NCBI GenBank assembly: GCA_963840975.1
Contig: CAWJBC010000011.1
Location: 186,001 to 250,000, forward strand
Length of the DNA: 64,000 bases
From: JAADJA01 sp963840975
Lineage (GTDB): Bacteria > Bacteroidota > Bacteroidia > Bacteroidales > JAADJA01
Reading direction: 5' to 3'
Shown here in pieces: positions 9,083-18,107 of this stretch. Position 1 is the first letter of the stretch. Every line of letters begins with the position of its first letter. Position numbers and translations under genes: made by a program. The notes beneath the pieces are model-generated. The model was not told where the DNA came from. It searched no databases and saw nothing but the letters and a program-made list of their open reading frames with translations.

Positions 9083-9517
9083 ATGAAGGCAATGACAATA
9101 CAGGAACAAGAAAATAAAATTATAGAAGAATTCAGTCTTTTTGACGATTGGATGGACAAGTACAATCTCCTTATCGAAATGGGAAAGTCCCTACCCGTCA
9201 TGGATGAAAAATTCAAAACCGACCAGTACCTGATAACCGGTTGTCAGTCGAGGGTGTGGCTGATGGCTGAACTGACGGATGGAAAAGTTGTATTTAAAGC
9301 CGACAGCGATGCGGTAATTACAAAAGGAATCGTCAATCTTCTGATAAGGGTTTTGTCCGATCAAAAACCGGAGAATATCCTTAATTCGGATATGGCATTC
9401 GTTGACCGGATCGGATTGAAGGAGCATCTCTCTCCAACCCGTTCAAACGGATTGACATCAATGATAAAGCAGATGAAATTGTATGCGCTTGTATTTAAAA
9501 CCAAACAGGGAGGGTGA
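9083..9517 (+). CDS. sufE: SufE, sulfur-acceptor protein
   Basis: SufE accepts persulfide sulfur from SufS and passes it to SufB. The 144-aa protein has the family core DQYLITGCQSRVWL with the acceptor cysteine at position 54, then DSDAVITKGIVNLLIRVLS and the C-terminal LSPTRSNGL. ATGs occur at residues 1 and 4, so the exact start is uncertain by a few codons. The spacing to sufS indicates one transcript. Confidence 0.95.
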   Translation: MKAMTIQEQENKIIEEFSLFDDWMDKYNLLIEMGKSLPVMDEKFKTDQYLITGCQSRVWLMAELTDGKVVFKADSDAVITKGIVNLLIRVLSDQKPENILNSDMAFVDRIGLKEHLSPTRSNGLTSMIKQMKLYALVFKTKQGG

Positions 9518-9661
9518 TGGATGAGATTTGAGATTAGAAATATGAGATTAGAAATATGAAATTTGAAATTGGATATTTGATATTTTCCTTTGACTTGAAA
9601 CCTGTCTCGCCAGAGGCGAGATGAAACCTGAAACCTTGAACTTTAAACCTTGAACTAACTT
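9518..9661. repeat. Simple-sequence intergenic spacer between sufE and the SufT-like gene
   Basis: This 144-bp gap contains repeats of GAGATTAGAAATAT and a GATATTTGATATTTT stretch, a small CTCGCC/GGCGAG hairpin near 9607-9621, and repeated CCTTGAAC/CCTGAAACC words. The GAGATTAGA and ATATGAAATTTGA words also occur between sufB and the S23-type gene (about 5166-5210). No coding potential is apparent. Confidence 0.6.
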
Positions 9662-9985
9662 ATGACCAACAAAATAACAAAAAGCATATTGGGAGATGCG
9701 GTGATCGAAACGCTGAAAACCATTTTTGATCCCGAAATTCCAGTAAATATTTACGAATTAGGGTTGATTTATGAGATAAAAGTTGACGATGATTACAATG
9801 CCTATATTTTGATGACTCTTACTTCACCCAATTGCCCTGTGGCAGAGTCTCTCCCGGATGAGGTGAAAGAAAGAGTAAAGGACATCAGCGGAATTAATGA
9901 TGTAAAAGTAGAAATCACTTTTGAGCCACCCTGGGATAAGGACATGATGTCGGAAGAGGCGATGCTTGAATTGGGATTGTTATAG
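9662..9985 (+). CDS. MIP18/SufT-like (DUF59) Fe-S assembly protein
   Basis: A 107-aa MIP18-family protein (old name DUF59), related to SufT and to the N-terminus of ApbC carrier proteins. Visible features are FDPEIPVNIYELGLIYEI and the Cys-containing LTSPNCPVAESLP loop, followed by a C-terminal FEPPWDKDMMSEEA block. Proteins of this family mature or deliver Fe-S clusters to target enzymes. It is the last gene of the SUF cluster, separated from sufE by a repeat-rich spacer. Confidence 0.93.
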   Translation: MTNKITKSILGDAVIETLKTIFDPEIPVNIYELGLIYEIKVDDDYNAYILMTLTSPNCPVAESLPDEVKERVKDISGINDVKVEITFEPPWDKDMMSEEAMLELGLL

Positions 9986-10053
9986 AGATTTACTAAAGGT
10001 TTGTTACATTCTGATGGGAATTAAACCGGCTGACTTTTTTGACTCAAAAAATA

Positions 10054-10061
10054 TACATTTG
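10054..10061 (+). promoter_or_regulatory. -7 promoter element of dxs
   Basis: TACATTTG is an exact TAnnTTTG match ending 15 bp before the dxs ATG. A TTTTTTGAC box lies upstream but at shorter than usual spacing (12 bp). It suggests that dxs is transcribed separately from the suf operon. Confidence 0.45.
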
Positions 10062-10076
10062 CATAAAAAATAATCC

Positions 10077-11981
10077 ATGTCGCCTGAATCCGGCACATTA
10101 TTATCGAAAATAAATTCACCGTCTGATCTCAAGAAATTGAGAGAGGAAGAGTTGCCCCAGGTTTGTGAGGATATCAGGCAATTTATCATTGATGTCATCT
10201 CTGTCAATCCCGGTCATCTTGCTGCCAGTCTCGGCACTGTTGAATTAGCCGTAGCCATTCATTACGTTTTCGAAACTCCGTCTGATAAATTGATCTGGGA
10301 TGTTGGTCACCAGTCTTATGCCCATAAAATACTCACCGGACGAAAGGACCGGTTTCACACCCTGAGAAGGCAAAACGGCATCAGCGGTTTCCCAAAAATG
10401 TCGGAGAGTGAGTATGATGCCTTCGGAACCGGACACTCCTCCACTTCCATATCGGCTGCTTTTGGAATGGCTGTGGCATCTTCTCTCATGGAGAAAAACG
10501 GAAAACAGCACATTGCTGTGATCGGCGACGGCTCCATTACCAGTGGAATGGCAATGGAAGCCCTGAATAATGCCGGCGTTTCCAAAGCAAACCTGTTGGT
10601 TATCCTCAACGATAACAAAATTGCAATTGACAAAAATGTAGGTGCTATTAAGGAATACCTGCTCGATATTACCACATCCCAGTCGTACAACCGTTTTAAG
10701 GATATGGTTTGGAAAATGATGGGGGGTGATACAAAATATGGCGCAAATTCACGTTCCATTATCAAACAGGTAGGAAATGCAGTAAAATCAACCATCCTCA
10801 AAAAAAGCAATCTGTTTGAAGCTTTCAAGTTCAGGTATTTTGGACCTACGGATGGACATGATGTTATTCACCTTGTTAAAATTCTTCGCGACCTGCAACG
10901 GATTCCCGGTCCGAGAATTCTTCATGCCATTACCGTGAAGGGCAAAGGGTTATCCAATGCCGAAAAAGAGCCAACCACCTATCATTCGCCCGGAATTTTC
11001 GATAAAAAAACCGGTGAAATCAAAAAATCAGAATGTTCCGAAAAGTTATCGCCAAAATTTCAAAATGTCTTTGGAAAAACCATCATTGAATTAGCAGAAC
11101 AAAATAAGAAGATCGTAGGAATTACGCCGGCAATGGCTTCCGGATCATCACTTAACATGATGATGCAGGTGATGCCTGACCGTGCATTTGATGTGGGTAT
11201 TGCGGAGCAACATGCTGTTACATTTGCCGCCGGACTTGCCGCTCAGGGGATGATCCCATTCTGTAATATTTATTCAACATTCATGCAGCGGGCTTACGAT
11301 CAGGTGATCCATGATGTAGCGCTGCAAAAACTTCATGTGGTTTTTTGCATTGACAGGGGAGGAGTTGTTGGTGAAGATGGCAATACCCATCATGGTGCAT
11401 TTGATCTTGCCTATCTCAGGACAATACCTGGTATAACCATTGCCGCAGCCCTGAATGAAGAAGAACTTCGCAACCTTATGTACACCGCTCAGTTGGATGA
11501 TTCCGGAACATTTTCGATACGTTATCCGCGCGGAAGGGGATTTTTACAGGAATGGAAAACACCATTTAAAAAACTGGAGATTGGTAAAGGACAAAAACTG
11601 AAAGATGGCAATGATGTTGCAATTGTCACTATTGGAATTACCGGAAATTTTGCAATGGAGGCTGCCCGTCAACTGGAAAAGGAAGGAATCAAGGCTGCTG
11701 TCTATAACATGCGTTATCTCAAACCCATTGATGAAGATATCCTTCACGAAGTCTTCACGAATTTCAAGAAAGTCGTCACTGTCGAAGATGGGATTATCAT
11801 TGGCGGATTGGGAAGCGCTTTCCTTGAATTCATGGCTGATCACAATTATGCTTCGCAGGTAAAAAGGCTCGGTATCCCTGATCAGTTTGCCGGACAGGGT
11901 TCTCCCGAAGAACTTTACCGGAAACTAGGCTATGATGCGGAAGGAATTGCCAATACTGTAAAGACTTTTCTGTATTTATAA
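10077..11981 (+). CDS. dxs: 1-deoxy-D-xylulose-5-phosphate synthase
   Basis: This TPP enzyme condenses pyruvate with glyceraldehyde 3-phosphate, the first step of the MEP isoprenoid route, and also feeds thiamine and pyridoxal synthesis. At 634 aa it is full length. Visible are DVGHQSYAHKILTGR (about residue 75), GTGHSSTSISAA, the TPP/Mg site GDGSITSGMAMEALNNAG (150-167), then the transketolase pyrimidine domain with VGIAEQHAVTFAAGLA and the C-terminal domain with DGIIIGGLGSAF. The MEP enzymes IspG and IspH need Fe-S clusters, so the neighbouring SUF operon fits functionally, although dxs has its own -7 element. Confidence 0.97.
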   Translation: MSPESGTLLSKINSPSDLKKLREEELPQVCEDIRQFIIDVISVNPGHLAASLGTVELAVAIHYVFETPSDKLIWDVGHQSYAHKILTGRKDRFHTLRRQNGISGFPKMSESEYDAFGTGHSSTSISAAFGMAVASSLMEKNGKQHIAVIGDGSITSGMAMEALNNAGVSKANLLVILNDNKIAIDKNVGAIKEYLLDITTSQSYNRFKDMVWKMMGGDTKYGANSRSIIKQVGNAVKSTILKKSNLFEAFKFRYFGPTDGHDVIHLVKILRDLQRIPGPRILHAITVKGKGLSNAEKEPTTYHSPGIFDKKTGEIKKSECSEKLSPKFQNVFGKTIIELAEQNKKIVGITPAMASGSSLNMMMQVMPDRAFDVGIAEQHAVTFAAGLAAQGMIPFCNIYSTFMQRAYDQVIHDVALQKLHVVFCIDRGGVVGEDGNTHHGAFDLAYLRTIPGITIAAALNEEELRNLMYTAQLDDSGTFSIRYPRGRGFLQEWKTPFKKLEIGKGQKLKDGNDVAIVTIGITGNFAMEAARQLEKEGIKAAVYNMRYLKPIDEDILHEVFTNFKKVVTVEDGIIIGGLGSAFLEFMADHNYASQVKRLGIPDQFAGQGSPEELYRKLGYDAEGIANTVKTFLYL

Positions 11982-12090
11982 TCATAAGAATTTTAATGTG
12001 CTTGGCAGTTGGAAAAAAAACTGCCCTGCCTGATATTTTCTATTTGATTTCTATTTATCTTTAGCCGGACAAACACAAATCACTAACCCG

Positions 12091-13569
12091 ATGAAAGCAA
12101 TTATATTTTTTCTAACAATTGTTTTTGCCAACAGCCTTTCCGCCCAAGACTGGAGCCCTATCCTTGTCAATGAGAAAATGAATTATCAGCATTCCGATTC
12201 GGCTTATATCAGCCATACGATATGGGTAGAATCGGTTCAGCTTTCAGGTAACGATACTATTTTTCAACTGAACCGGATAGTGAAAAATGTCCCCGGTTAT
12301 CCTGAAATTGCCCTCCGTTATCAGCCTCAGTTTTTTCTGAAACAAATGAAAAAGCAGGATGACGGTGTTTACACTTTTTCTGATCCCGAAAGTTTTATCC
12401 TACATGCCTTTGCCACAAATGGCGAAAGCTGGTTGTTCGATCAGGATAACAACATTACTGCTCAAGTCACGTCCCTGTCATTGGAAGATGTTTTCGGAGA
12501 TCAGGACTCTGTTAAAGTGATCAGCCTTACGGATGGAGGTGAAATCCGCTTGTCAAAAAATTTCGGTATTTTGAAGTTCCCTGATTTTATAACCGGTGGA
12601 TACTATGAACTGGCAGGTATTCAAAACACAAGCTACGGAGAATCTGTCCCTGATTTCTGGGATATTTTCGATTTCGGGGTGGGAGATGTATTTCAATTTT
12701 TTGAAGATGCCGGAGACCCATTTGGTTCTGGTTTTATTACCAGAAAATTAACCATAACCTCAAAAGAGGTAAATAGTAATTCTTTTAACTACAGTTATGA
12801 TGGAATTTATAATTGTCTATACTTTGAAGCTGGCGGCGGCGGTGGTATAAGTTCATACACATATTCTGATGATTTCAATTTTACAGATTCCATTAACCAT
12901 CCTGCCAATTATTTTTCCGGACAGGACTATGTCCTTCCTAACTCATATACAGGAAATGGGACTCACCGTGTATTTACGGTTGCAAGATATGATGTAGATG
13001 ATGAAACAGGGGGATTTTATAAAAATTTCGGGACGAAGGATGAAACTACTACTCCATACAGTGCCGATGTCTTCTACGAATTAAGTCAATTTAGCGATAC
13101 CCTTTACAGATTTGAATATACATCAGTACTTTTTGAGCCATGCGGTTTAATGGGCTTTGGTTATGGCGGGTCATTAGGTGAAACGTTTAGAAGCGAAGGG
13201 TGCTTCGAATATTGGAGTTTAAAAGAATTAGCCGGTTATATCAAAGATGGCGACACGGTCGGCACGATAACACCCGATTCTTTGTTACTTACGGGTATTA
13301 ATAATTTAAATGCTGTAAATCCTGCGGTATTTGTTTATCCTAATCCAGTAGACAATGTGATTAACTTCCGCTTCAACGAATTGAATCCTTCATGGGATGA
13401 ATTTAAAATTGAAATCCGCAATTTGCTGGGTCAACTTGTAATGCAGCAGACCGGTGAAATGAAAGAATCAATTACTTTGAATATAGATGATATTTCGCCG
13501 GGCATTTATATTTACACCATCAAAAGCAATAAAATTATAGTACAGCAAGGCAAACTTGTAATTCGATAA
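12091..13569 (+). CDS. Secreted protein with type IX secretion C-terminal sorting domain
   Basis: A 492-aa secreted protein of unknown function. It starts with a hydrophobic signal peptide ending near ANSLSAQD. The central part (about 25-400) is rich in aromatic residues and Gly/Ser and matches no family I recognise. The last 80 residues form a typical type A T9SS sorting domain: VYPNPVDNVINFRF, IRNLLGQLVMQQ, ISPGIYIYTIKSN and a closing KLVIR. The protein should therefore cross the outer membrane through T9SS and be released or anchored at the surface. It sits just upstream of a beta-barrel protein gene (57-bp gap). Confidence 0.8.
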   Translation: MKAIIFFLTIVFANSLSAQDWSPILVNEKMNYQHSDSAYISHTIWVESVQLSGNDTIFQLNRIVKNVPGYPEIALRYQPQFFLKQMKKQDDGVYTFSDPESFILHAFATNGESWLFDQDNNITAQVTSLSLEDVFGDQDSVKVISLTDGGEIRLSKNFGILKFPDFITGGYYELAGIQNTSYGESVPDFWDIFDFGVGDVFQFFEDAGDPFGSGFITRKLTITSKEVNSNSFNYSYDGIYNCLYFEAGGGGGISSYTYSDDFNFTDSINHPANYFSGQDYVLPNSYTGNGTHRVFTVARYDVDDETGGFYKNFGTKDETTTPYSADVFYELSQFSDTLYRFEYTSVLFEPCGLMGFGYGGSLGETFRSEGCFEYWSLKELAGYIKDGDTVGTITPDSLLLTGINNLNAVNPAVFVYPNPVDNVINFRFNELNPSWDEFKIEIRNLLGQLVMQQTGEMKESITLNIDDISPGIYIYTIKSNKIIVQQGKLVIR

Positions 13570-13626
13570 AAGCCGGAATGAAAGTTTAGGTTACAGATAT
13601 AGTTTAGTTTGAAAATCAACGAATTA

Positions 13627-14493
13627 ATGAAATATTTGAGATTCTTTTCTACATTCATTTATTTTGTAGCAATACTTATGGTAGCGGTGGTTGAACTTCC
13701 AGCACAGTCAACCTACGAAATCGGGAATGTGAATTACCGGTTCGAAGGAGCCAAATTATTGATCTCTTATGATATCCTCAAATCAAAATCGGGTGAAACC
13801 TACAATATCTGGCTTGAAGTGACCACTGCTTCGGGCGAAAAGATCATTCCGGTTTCGGTGTATGGCGATGTCAGGAGAGGAATTGTTCCGGGCAAGAAAC
13901 GGACCATCATCTGGGATACCCATGCCGATGATATCGTTCTGGATGAAGGATTTCAGTTGCAAGTGCTGGGCACACCGGAAGGCAGGAAAGAAACGGTTCC
14001 GGATTCTATTGTGCAGAAATATGATTTTCCACGATACACTGACATTGGTTTGGGTTTTGGAATGGATTACGGGGGTATATTTGGAGCAAAATTTACATTT
14101 ACACCCATTAAATATTTCGGCGCTTTTATTGCAGGTGGTTTGCAATTTGGAGGATTTGCCTGGCAGGTTGGTGCAAAGGGATATGCTATTCCGAAGACTT
14201 CAAAAAAAGGGTTCCGTCCCAACCTAAAGGCAATGTATGGAGTAAATGCCGCTATCTACGTTGAGAATGCAGAAGAATATAACCAGCTTTATACCGGTCC
14301 GTCAATAGGTCCGGGTATGGAAATCCGTTTCGGCAGGATGAAAAAGAGCGGACTGGATGTTGATATTAACTTCCCGTTCCGGTCGCAGGAATATAAAGAT
14401 GACTGGGAAAAATTAAAAAATGACCCCAACATAGAGATACTTTCAGAGCCATTGCCTTTTTCTATTTCTGTCGGATATCATTTTGAATTCTGA
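13627..14493 (+). CDS. Predicted outer-membrane beta-barrel protein with N-terminal beta-sandwich
   Basis: I place the start at ATG 13627, which gives a clean signal peptide ending in ELPAQS; an in-frame TTG exists 18 bp upstream. After the signal comes a beta-sandwich of about 90 residues (YEIGNVNYRFEGAKLLISYD ... RGIVPGKKRTIIWD), a type found at the N-terminus of several Bacteroidota envelope proteins. The rest has alternating aromatic and Gly strands (GLGFGMDYGGIFGAKFTFTP, FGAFIAGGLQFGGF) and ends in ISVGYHFEF, a barrel-like terminal strand ending in Phe. No specific function can be assigned. Confidence 0.7.
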   Translation: MKYLRFFSTFIYFVAILMVAVVELPAQSTYEIGNVNYRFEGAKLLISYDILKSKSGETYNIWLEVTTASGEKIIPVSVYGDVRRGIVPGKKRTIIWDTHADDIVLDEGFQLQVLGTPEGRKETVPDSIVQKYDFPRYTDIGLGFGMDYGGIFGAKFTFTPIKYFGAFIAGGLQFGGFAWQVGAKGYAIPKTSKKGFRPNLKAMYGVNAAIYVENAEEYNQLYTGPSIGPGMEIRFGRMKKSGLDVDINFPFRSQEYKDDWEKLKNDPNIEILSEPLPFSISVGYHFEF

Positions 14494-14858
14494 GAAGCAA
14501 ACTGATTTTTTCCTTGTTATTGTTTTTATTCTCAATTTGGGAAAAGAATTTCCCATTACAATTTGCCTGAGAAATAAATAATGTGTTTTGGTCATTCATC
14601 ATAATTATTTTTTGTGCTTGTTTTCAGGCGTTATGTTGTTGGAAGATTTGTAAACATTGTGATTTGTTATTGGTTTATTTTCTGGTATTAAATTTGAATA
14701 ACCCGGCAATTTAATAATTTACTTTTGGGTATATAATTTGTTTTGATCAGCATCAGTGATAGTGGTCAGAGGATGATAAAAAAAGTTTAATTTTACAACC
14801 GGAAATCAAATGGATCAAAAACTCGACTAACTTTTAATGAAACAACTAATTTTTCTTT
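14494..14858. other. AT-rich intergenic region, no gene seen
   Basis: The 365 bp between the barrel protein and the PKD adhesin are AT-rich and have no convincing ORF, RNA gene or repeat. Several stretches resemble -7 elements imperfectly (for example TATAATTTG near 14733), but none matches exactly. The adhesin promoter presumably lies here. Confidence 0.5.
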
Positions 14859-16178
14859 ATGGCAATGAGGATAATTTACATTACGGTATTTCTTATAATT
14901 TTTCAATTTCTATCTTTAAATAATTTCGGTCAGGTCACCCTGCCCTGGACCGAAGGATTTGAAAATGTTGGACCGGTGACCACGTTTTATAACGACAGTT
15001 ACCCTATCAATGGACTGCCTCAGTGGAGTTACGATGAGGTTAATTTTCGGGGCCGCTTGCGGTTTGAGATGGGTAGCGGATTTTATCACACAGGTTCCAA
15101 AGCCGCAACTTTTGACAAAATTACTTCAAGTTATTTCCTCGAAAACGCTAATTTTCTGATTTTGGATCTTGATTTAAGCCGGTATTCCTTATCAACCGAT
15201 CTGGCATTGTCATTTTACCACATGCATCACAACAATATTTATACAGAGGAGTATGATAAAGTTTGGATCAGAGGTAGCAACACTGATAAATGGATTATAA
15301 TTTATGATTTAGCAGCAAACCAGGGAGTTGCAGGAACATGGAATGAAGTTACCGGACTTGATATAGATTTAATACTTGCTCAGGCTAATCCGCCGCAAAG
15401 AGTGTCATCCAGTTTTCAGGTGAGGTTCGGGCAACAGGGTTTTAATTTTACTGTATCTACTGAATATTATCAGGGAAGAACCTTTGATGATATATCCATT
15501 ACCGGGACCATGTGTGGTCATCCACCTGTTTTCAACGCCAGTGAAGTTTCTTCAAATGAAGTTGAATTAAGCTGGACAAAGAATCTGAATAATGAGGATG
15601 TACTTATCGCTGTAAATTCAACAAATACATTTGGAAATCCTTTAAATGGCATTACCTATTCGCCGGGAAATTCACTTGCGGGTGGGGGAACGGTTATAAG
15701 TGTTGGTTCATTGCTTAATTTTTTACATTCTAATTTGAATCCCAATACCTCGTATTTTTACAAAGCCTGGTCTTTTAGTCCTCAATATAATTATTCCTGC
15801 GGGATTGAGGGTAATGCACAAACACCGTGTGTATCCATAGTTACTTTCCCATACACCCAGGATTTTGAAAATGGCGGTATCATCCCTAATTGCTGGAGGC
15901 AGGAAAATGTATCGGGTTATAATGTCAATTGGACTTTTACAAAAGGAAACAAGGGAAAAATGCACCCAGAAAATGCCCATTCAGGCATGTTTAATGCGTG
16001 TTTGCAGGATACGGATGATGATGATGACATGACCCTCCTTATCTCTCCACCTTTCGATTTGACCATTTTTTCATCAGCCACACTATCATTCTGGCACACA
16101 CAGGAGTTCTGGCTTCTGAATCAGGATGAGTTAAGGGTTAATTACAAAACCAGTGCAGACGGAGCTGGATACTCTTGA
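14859..16178 (+). CDS. Large secreted PKD adhesin, part 1 of 2 (frameshifted)
   Basis: This is the N-terminal 439 aa of a protein interrupted by a frameshift. It has a signal peptide ending near NNFGQ, a jelly-roll domain (LPWTEGFENVG ... FDDISITGTMCG), a fibronectin type III-like segment (PPVFNASEVSSNEVELSW), and a second cleaved-adhesin / choice-of-anchor J-like domain (FPYTQDFENGGIIPNCW) that breaks off at SADGAGYS before the TGA at 16176. The +1 frame continues the domain without loss. If TTGA at the break were TTGGA, the two parts would form one ORF of about 1072 aa. I favour a sequencing error or a very recent mutation over a true gene end. Confidence 0.8.
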   Translation: MAMRIIYITVFLIIFQFLSLNNFGQVTLPWTEGFENVGPVTTFYNDSYPINGLPQWSYDEVNFRGRLRFEMGSGFYHTGSKAATFDKITSSYFLENANFLILDLDLSRYSLSTDLALSFYHMHHNNIYTEEYDKVWIRGSNTDKWIIIYDLAANQGVAGTWNEVTGLDIDLILAQANPPQRVSSSFQVRFGQQGFNFTVSTEYYQGRTFDDISITGTMCGHPPVFNASEVSSNEVELSWTKNLNNEDVLIAVNSTNTFGNPLNGITYSPGNSLAGGGTVISVGSLLNFLHSNLNPNTSYFYKAWSFSPQYNYSCGIEGNAQTPCVSIVTFPYTQDFENGGIIPNCWRQENVSGYNVNWTFTKGNKGKMHPENAHSGMFNACLQDTDDDDDMTLLISPPFDLTIFSSATLSFWHTQEFWLLNQDELRVNYKTSADGAGYS

Positions 16179-18076
16179 ATACATTTTCAAACAGCATTAG
16201 TAGCTGGACAAATACAATAATCAATTTGCCTGATTTAAGCAGCGCTTATTACATTTCGTTTAGTGGGAACGCAAAATATGGTTATGGTATTTGCATTGAT
16301 GATTTTACTATAAACGGCACACCGGTTTTATATCCGATAGCGAATTTCTCGGCAAATTCCACAGCACCTTACCTGAATGAAACGGTTTCTTTTACCGACC
16401 TTTCTACAAATAATCCCACTTTCTGGTCATGGGCTTTTGTTCCGGCAAGCATTACTTTTGTAAATGGAACAACTGCAAATTCACAAAATCCGCAGGTACA
16501 GTTTAATGAATCAGTTAATTACACTGTTGAACTGACTGCTTCCAATGCAAGCGGAAATAACCTGGAATCCAAACCTGATTATATTACAGTAATTCCAAAA
16601 CCTGAAAGTGATTTTATTGCTGATACTTTAACTCCGGCAATCGGAGAAATTGTGACTTTTACCGATCTTTCGACCAACAACCCAACTTCATGGTCATGGT
16701 CTTTTTTGCCTGCAACTGTGACTTTTGCCGGCGGAACCGATGCAAATTCCCAAAATCCACAGGTGCAGTTTCTTGAATCAGGCAATTACACTATTGAATT
16801 ATCTTCTTCCAATCCTAGCGGGAGTGACCTGGAATCCAAGCCTGATTATATTTCAGTTCTTCCTTTACCAGTAGCTGATTTTACTGCTGACACACTCACT
16901 CCTGCTATTGGCGAATTTGTTTTCTTTACCGACCTTTCGACCAACAATCCTACCTCCTGGTCGTGGTCATTTATTCCTGCAACGGTAATATTTGCAGGTG
17001 GAACAGATGCAAATTCCCAAAATCCGCAGGTGCAGTTTCTTGAATCGGGAAGTTATTCGGTTGAGCTGATTGCTTATAATGGAAGTGGAAGCGATATGGA
17101 ATCAAAGCCTAATTATATATCGGTTCTTCCAGTACCTGAAGCTGATTTTACAGCAGATATTTTATTACCGGCTATCGGTGAAATTGTTAGTTTTACTGAT
17201 CTTACTACCAACAATCCTAATTCATGGGCATGGTCGTTCTTGCCGGCAACTGTGAATTTTTATGGCGGAACCGATGCCAATTCTCAAAATCCCCAGGTTC
17301 AGTTTAATGAATCAGGAATTTACACAGTTGAACTCACCGTTACAAATGCAAGCGGATTGGACATTGAATTAAAGGTTGACTACATAACCGTTCATAATCC
17401 ATTAATTGTTGTTGATTTGACAGTATTTTTAGAAGGTTCATTTTATGAAACAGTTATGGTTCCTTCTTTAAACGCGATTTTACCTTTAAGTCAACCCTTT
17501 AATATTGAGCCCTGGAATTATGATGGAGGTGAAATAGTAGCTTCAATTCCCAATCCTGATATTATTGACTGGGTATTAATTGAAATCAGAGATGCTTCTG
17601 ATGCAGCTTCCTCAACCTTTGAAACAATGATTGGTCGTCAGGCTGCTTTTTTGCTCAGTGATGGTAGCATTGTCGGATTAGACGGAATCTCACATCCTGA
17701 ATTCGTCAATTCATTGCTTCAGAATTTATTTGTTGTGGTTTACCACCGCAATCATTTGGGAATTATGTCCTCGGTTTTCCTTACGGAAACTTCAGGAATT
17801 TATTCCTATAATTTCACCGATGGCGAAACAAAAGCTTATGGTGTTTCAAACAACGGGCAGAAGGAAATCTTTCCCGGAATATGGGGAATGTTTGGTGGTG
17901 ATGGCGACCGAAATGGAACGATAAACAGCATAGATAAATCTGCTATTTGGACAATTCAAGCTGGGGCCGGGGGTTATATCGAAAGCGATTACAACCTGGA
18001 TTCACAATCGAACAATCAAGATAAAAACGATATTTGGTTGCCTAATGAAGGGAAAGCGAGCCAGGTACCTGATTGA
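16175..18076 (+). CDS. Large secreted PKD adhesin, part 2 of 2, with dockerin-like C-terminal module
   Basis: This frame continues the preceding adhesin domain (NTFSNSISSW ... YGYGICIDDFTING). Four PKD-type beta-sandwich repeats follow, each about 89 aa, with the pattern FTDLSTNNPTSWSWSF and DANSQNPQVQF. The last 222 residues form a module shared with two other proteins in this window: VDLTVFLEGSFYE, LPLSQPFNIEPWNY, VYHRNHLGIMS, then two dockerin-like calcium loops (DGDRNGTINSID and DYNLDSQSNNQD) and the terminal SQVPD. There is no type A T9SS sorting domain. A surface or extracellular adhesin or scaffold role is inferred. The apparent start at 16175 (TTG) is not real if the frameshift is an error. 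Confidence 0.8.
   Translation: MNTFSNSISSWTNTIINLPDLSSAYYISFSGNAKYGYGICIDDFTINGTPVLYPIANFSANSTAPYLNETVSFTDLSTNNPTFWSWAFVPASITFVNGTTANSQNPQVQFNESVNYTVELTASNASGNNLESKPDYITVIPKPESDFIADTLTPAIGEIVTFTDLSTNNPTSWSWSFLPATVTFAGGTDANSQNPQVQFLESGNYTIELSSSNPSGSDLESKPDYISVLPLPVADFTADTLTPAIGEFVFFTDLSTNNPTSWSWSFIPATVIFAGGTDANSQNPQVQFLESGSYSVELIAYNGSGSDMESKPNYISVLPVPEADFTADILLPAIGEIVSFTDLTTNNPNSWAWSFLPATVNFYGGTDANSQNPQVQFNESGIYTVELTVTNASGLDIELKVDYITVHNPLIVVDLTVFLEGSFYETVMVPSLNAILPLSQPFNIEPWNYDGGEIVASIPNPDIIDWVLIEIRDASDAASSTFETMIGRQAAFLLSDGSIVGLDGISHPEFVNSLLQNLFVVVYHRNHLGIMSSVFLTETSGIYSYNFTDGETKAYGVSNNGQKEIFPGIWGMFGGDGDRNGTINSIDKSAIWTIQAGAGGYIESDYNLDSQSNNQDKNDIWLPNEGKASQVPD
16330..17395 (+). repeat. Four tandem PKD-encoding repeats, 267-bp period
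   Basis: The word TTTACYGAYCTT starts at 16391, 16658, 16925 and 17192, exactly 267 bp apart. Each unit encodes one 89-residue PKD-type domain. The conserved period with diverged bases points to tandem duplication followed by selection. Confidence 0.85.
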
Positions 18077-18107
18077 GATTTAAATATTTTTTTTCACAAC
18101 GATTTTT

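Noticed and set aside
3708..10000. SUF cluster as a recently transferred island
   Set aside because: Base composition and codon usage look like the neighbours by eye; only the S23 gene and the spacers look inserted.
12004..12025. GGCAGTT/AACTGCC hairpin after dxs as a terminator
   Set aside because: The stem is only 7 bp and no T-run follows, so termination is doubtful.
16175..16178. Programmed frameshift or translational coupling (TTGA overlap) in the adhesin
   Set aside because: No slippery heptamer is present and the second frame begins in the middle of a domain; an indel is simpler.
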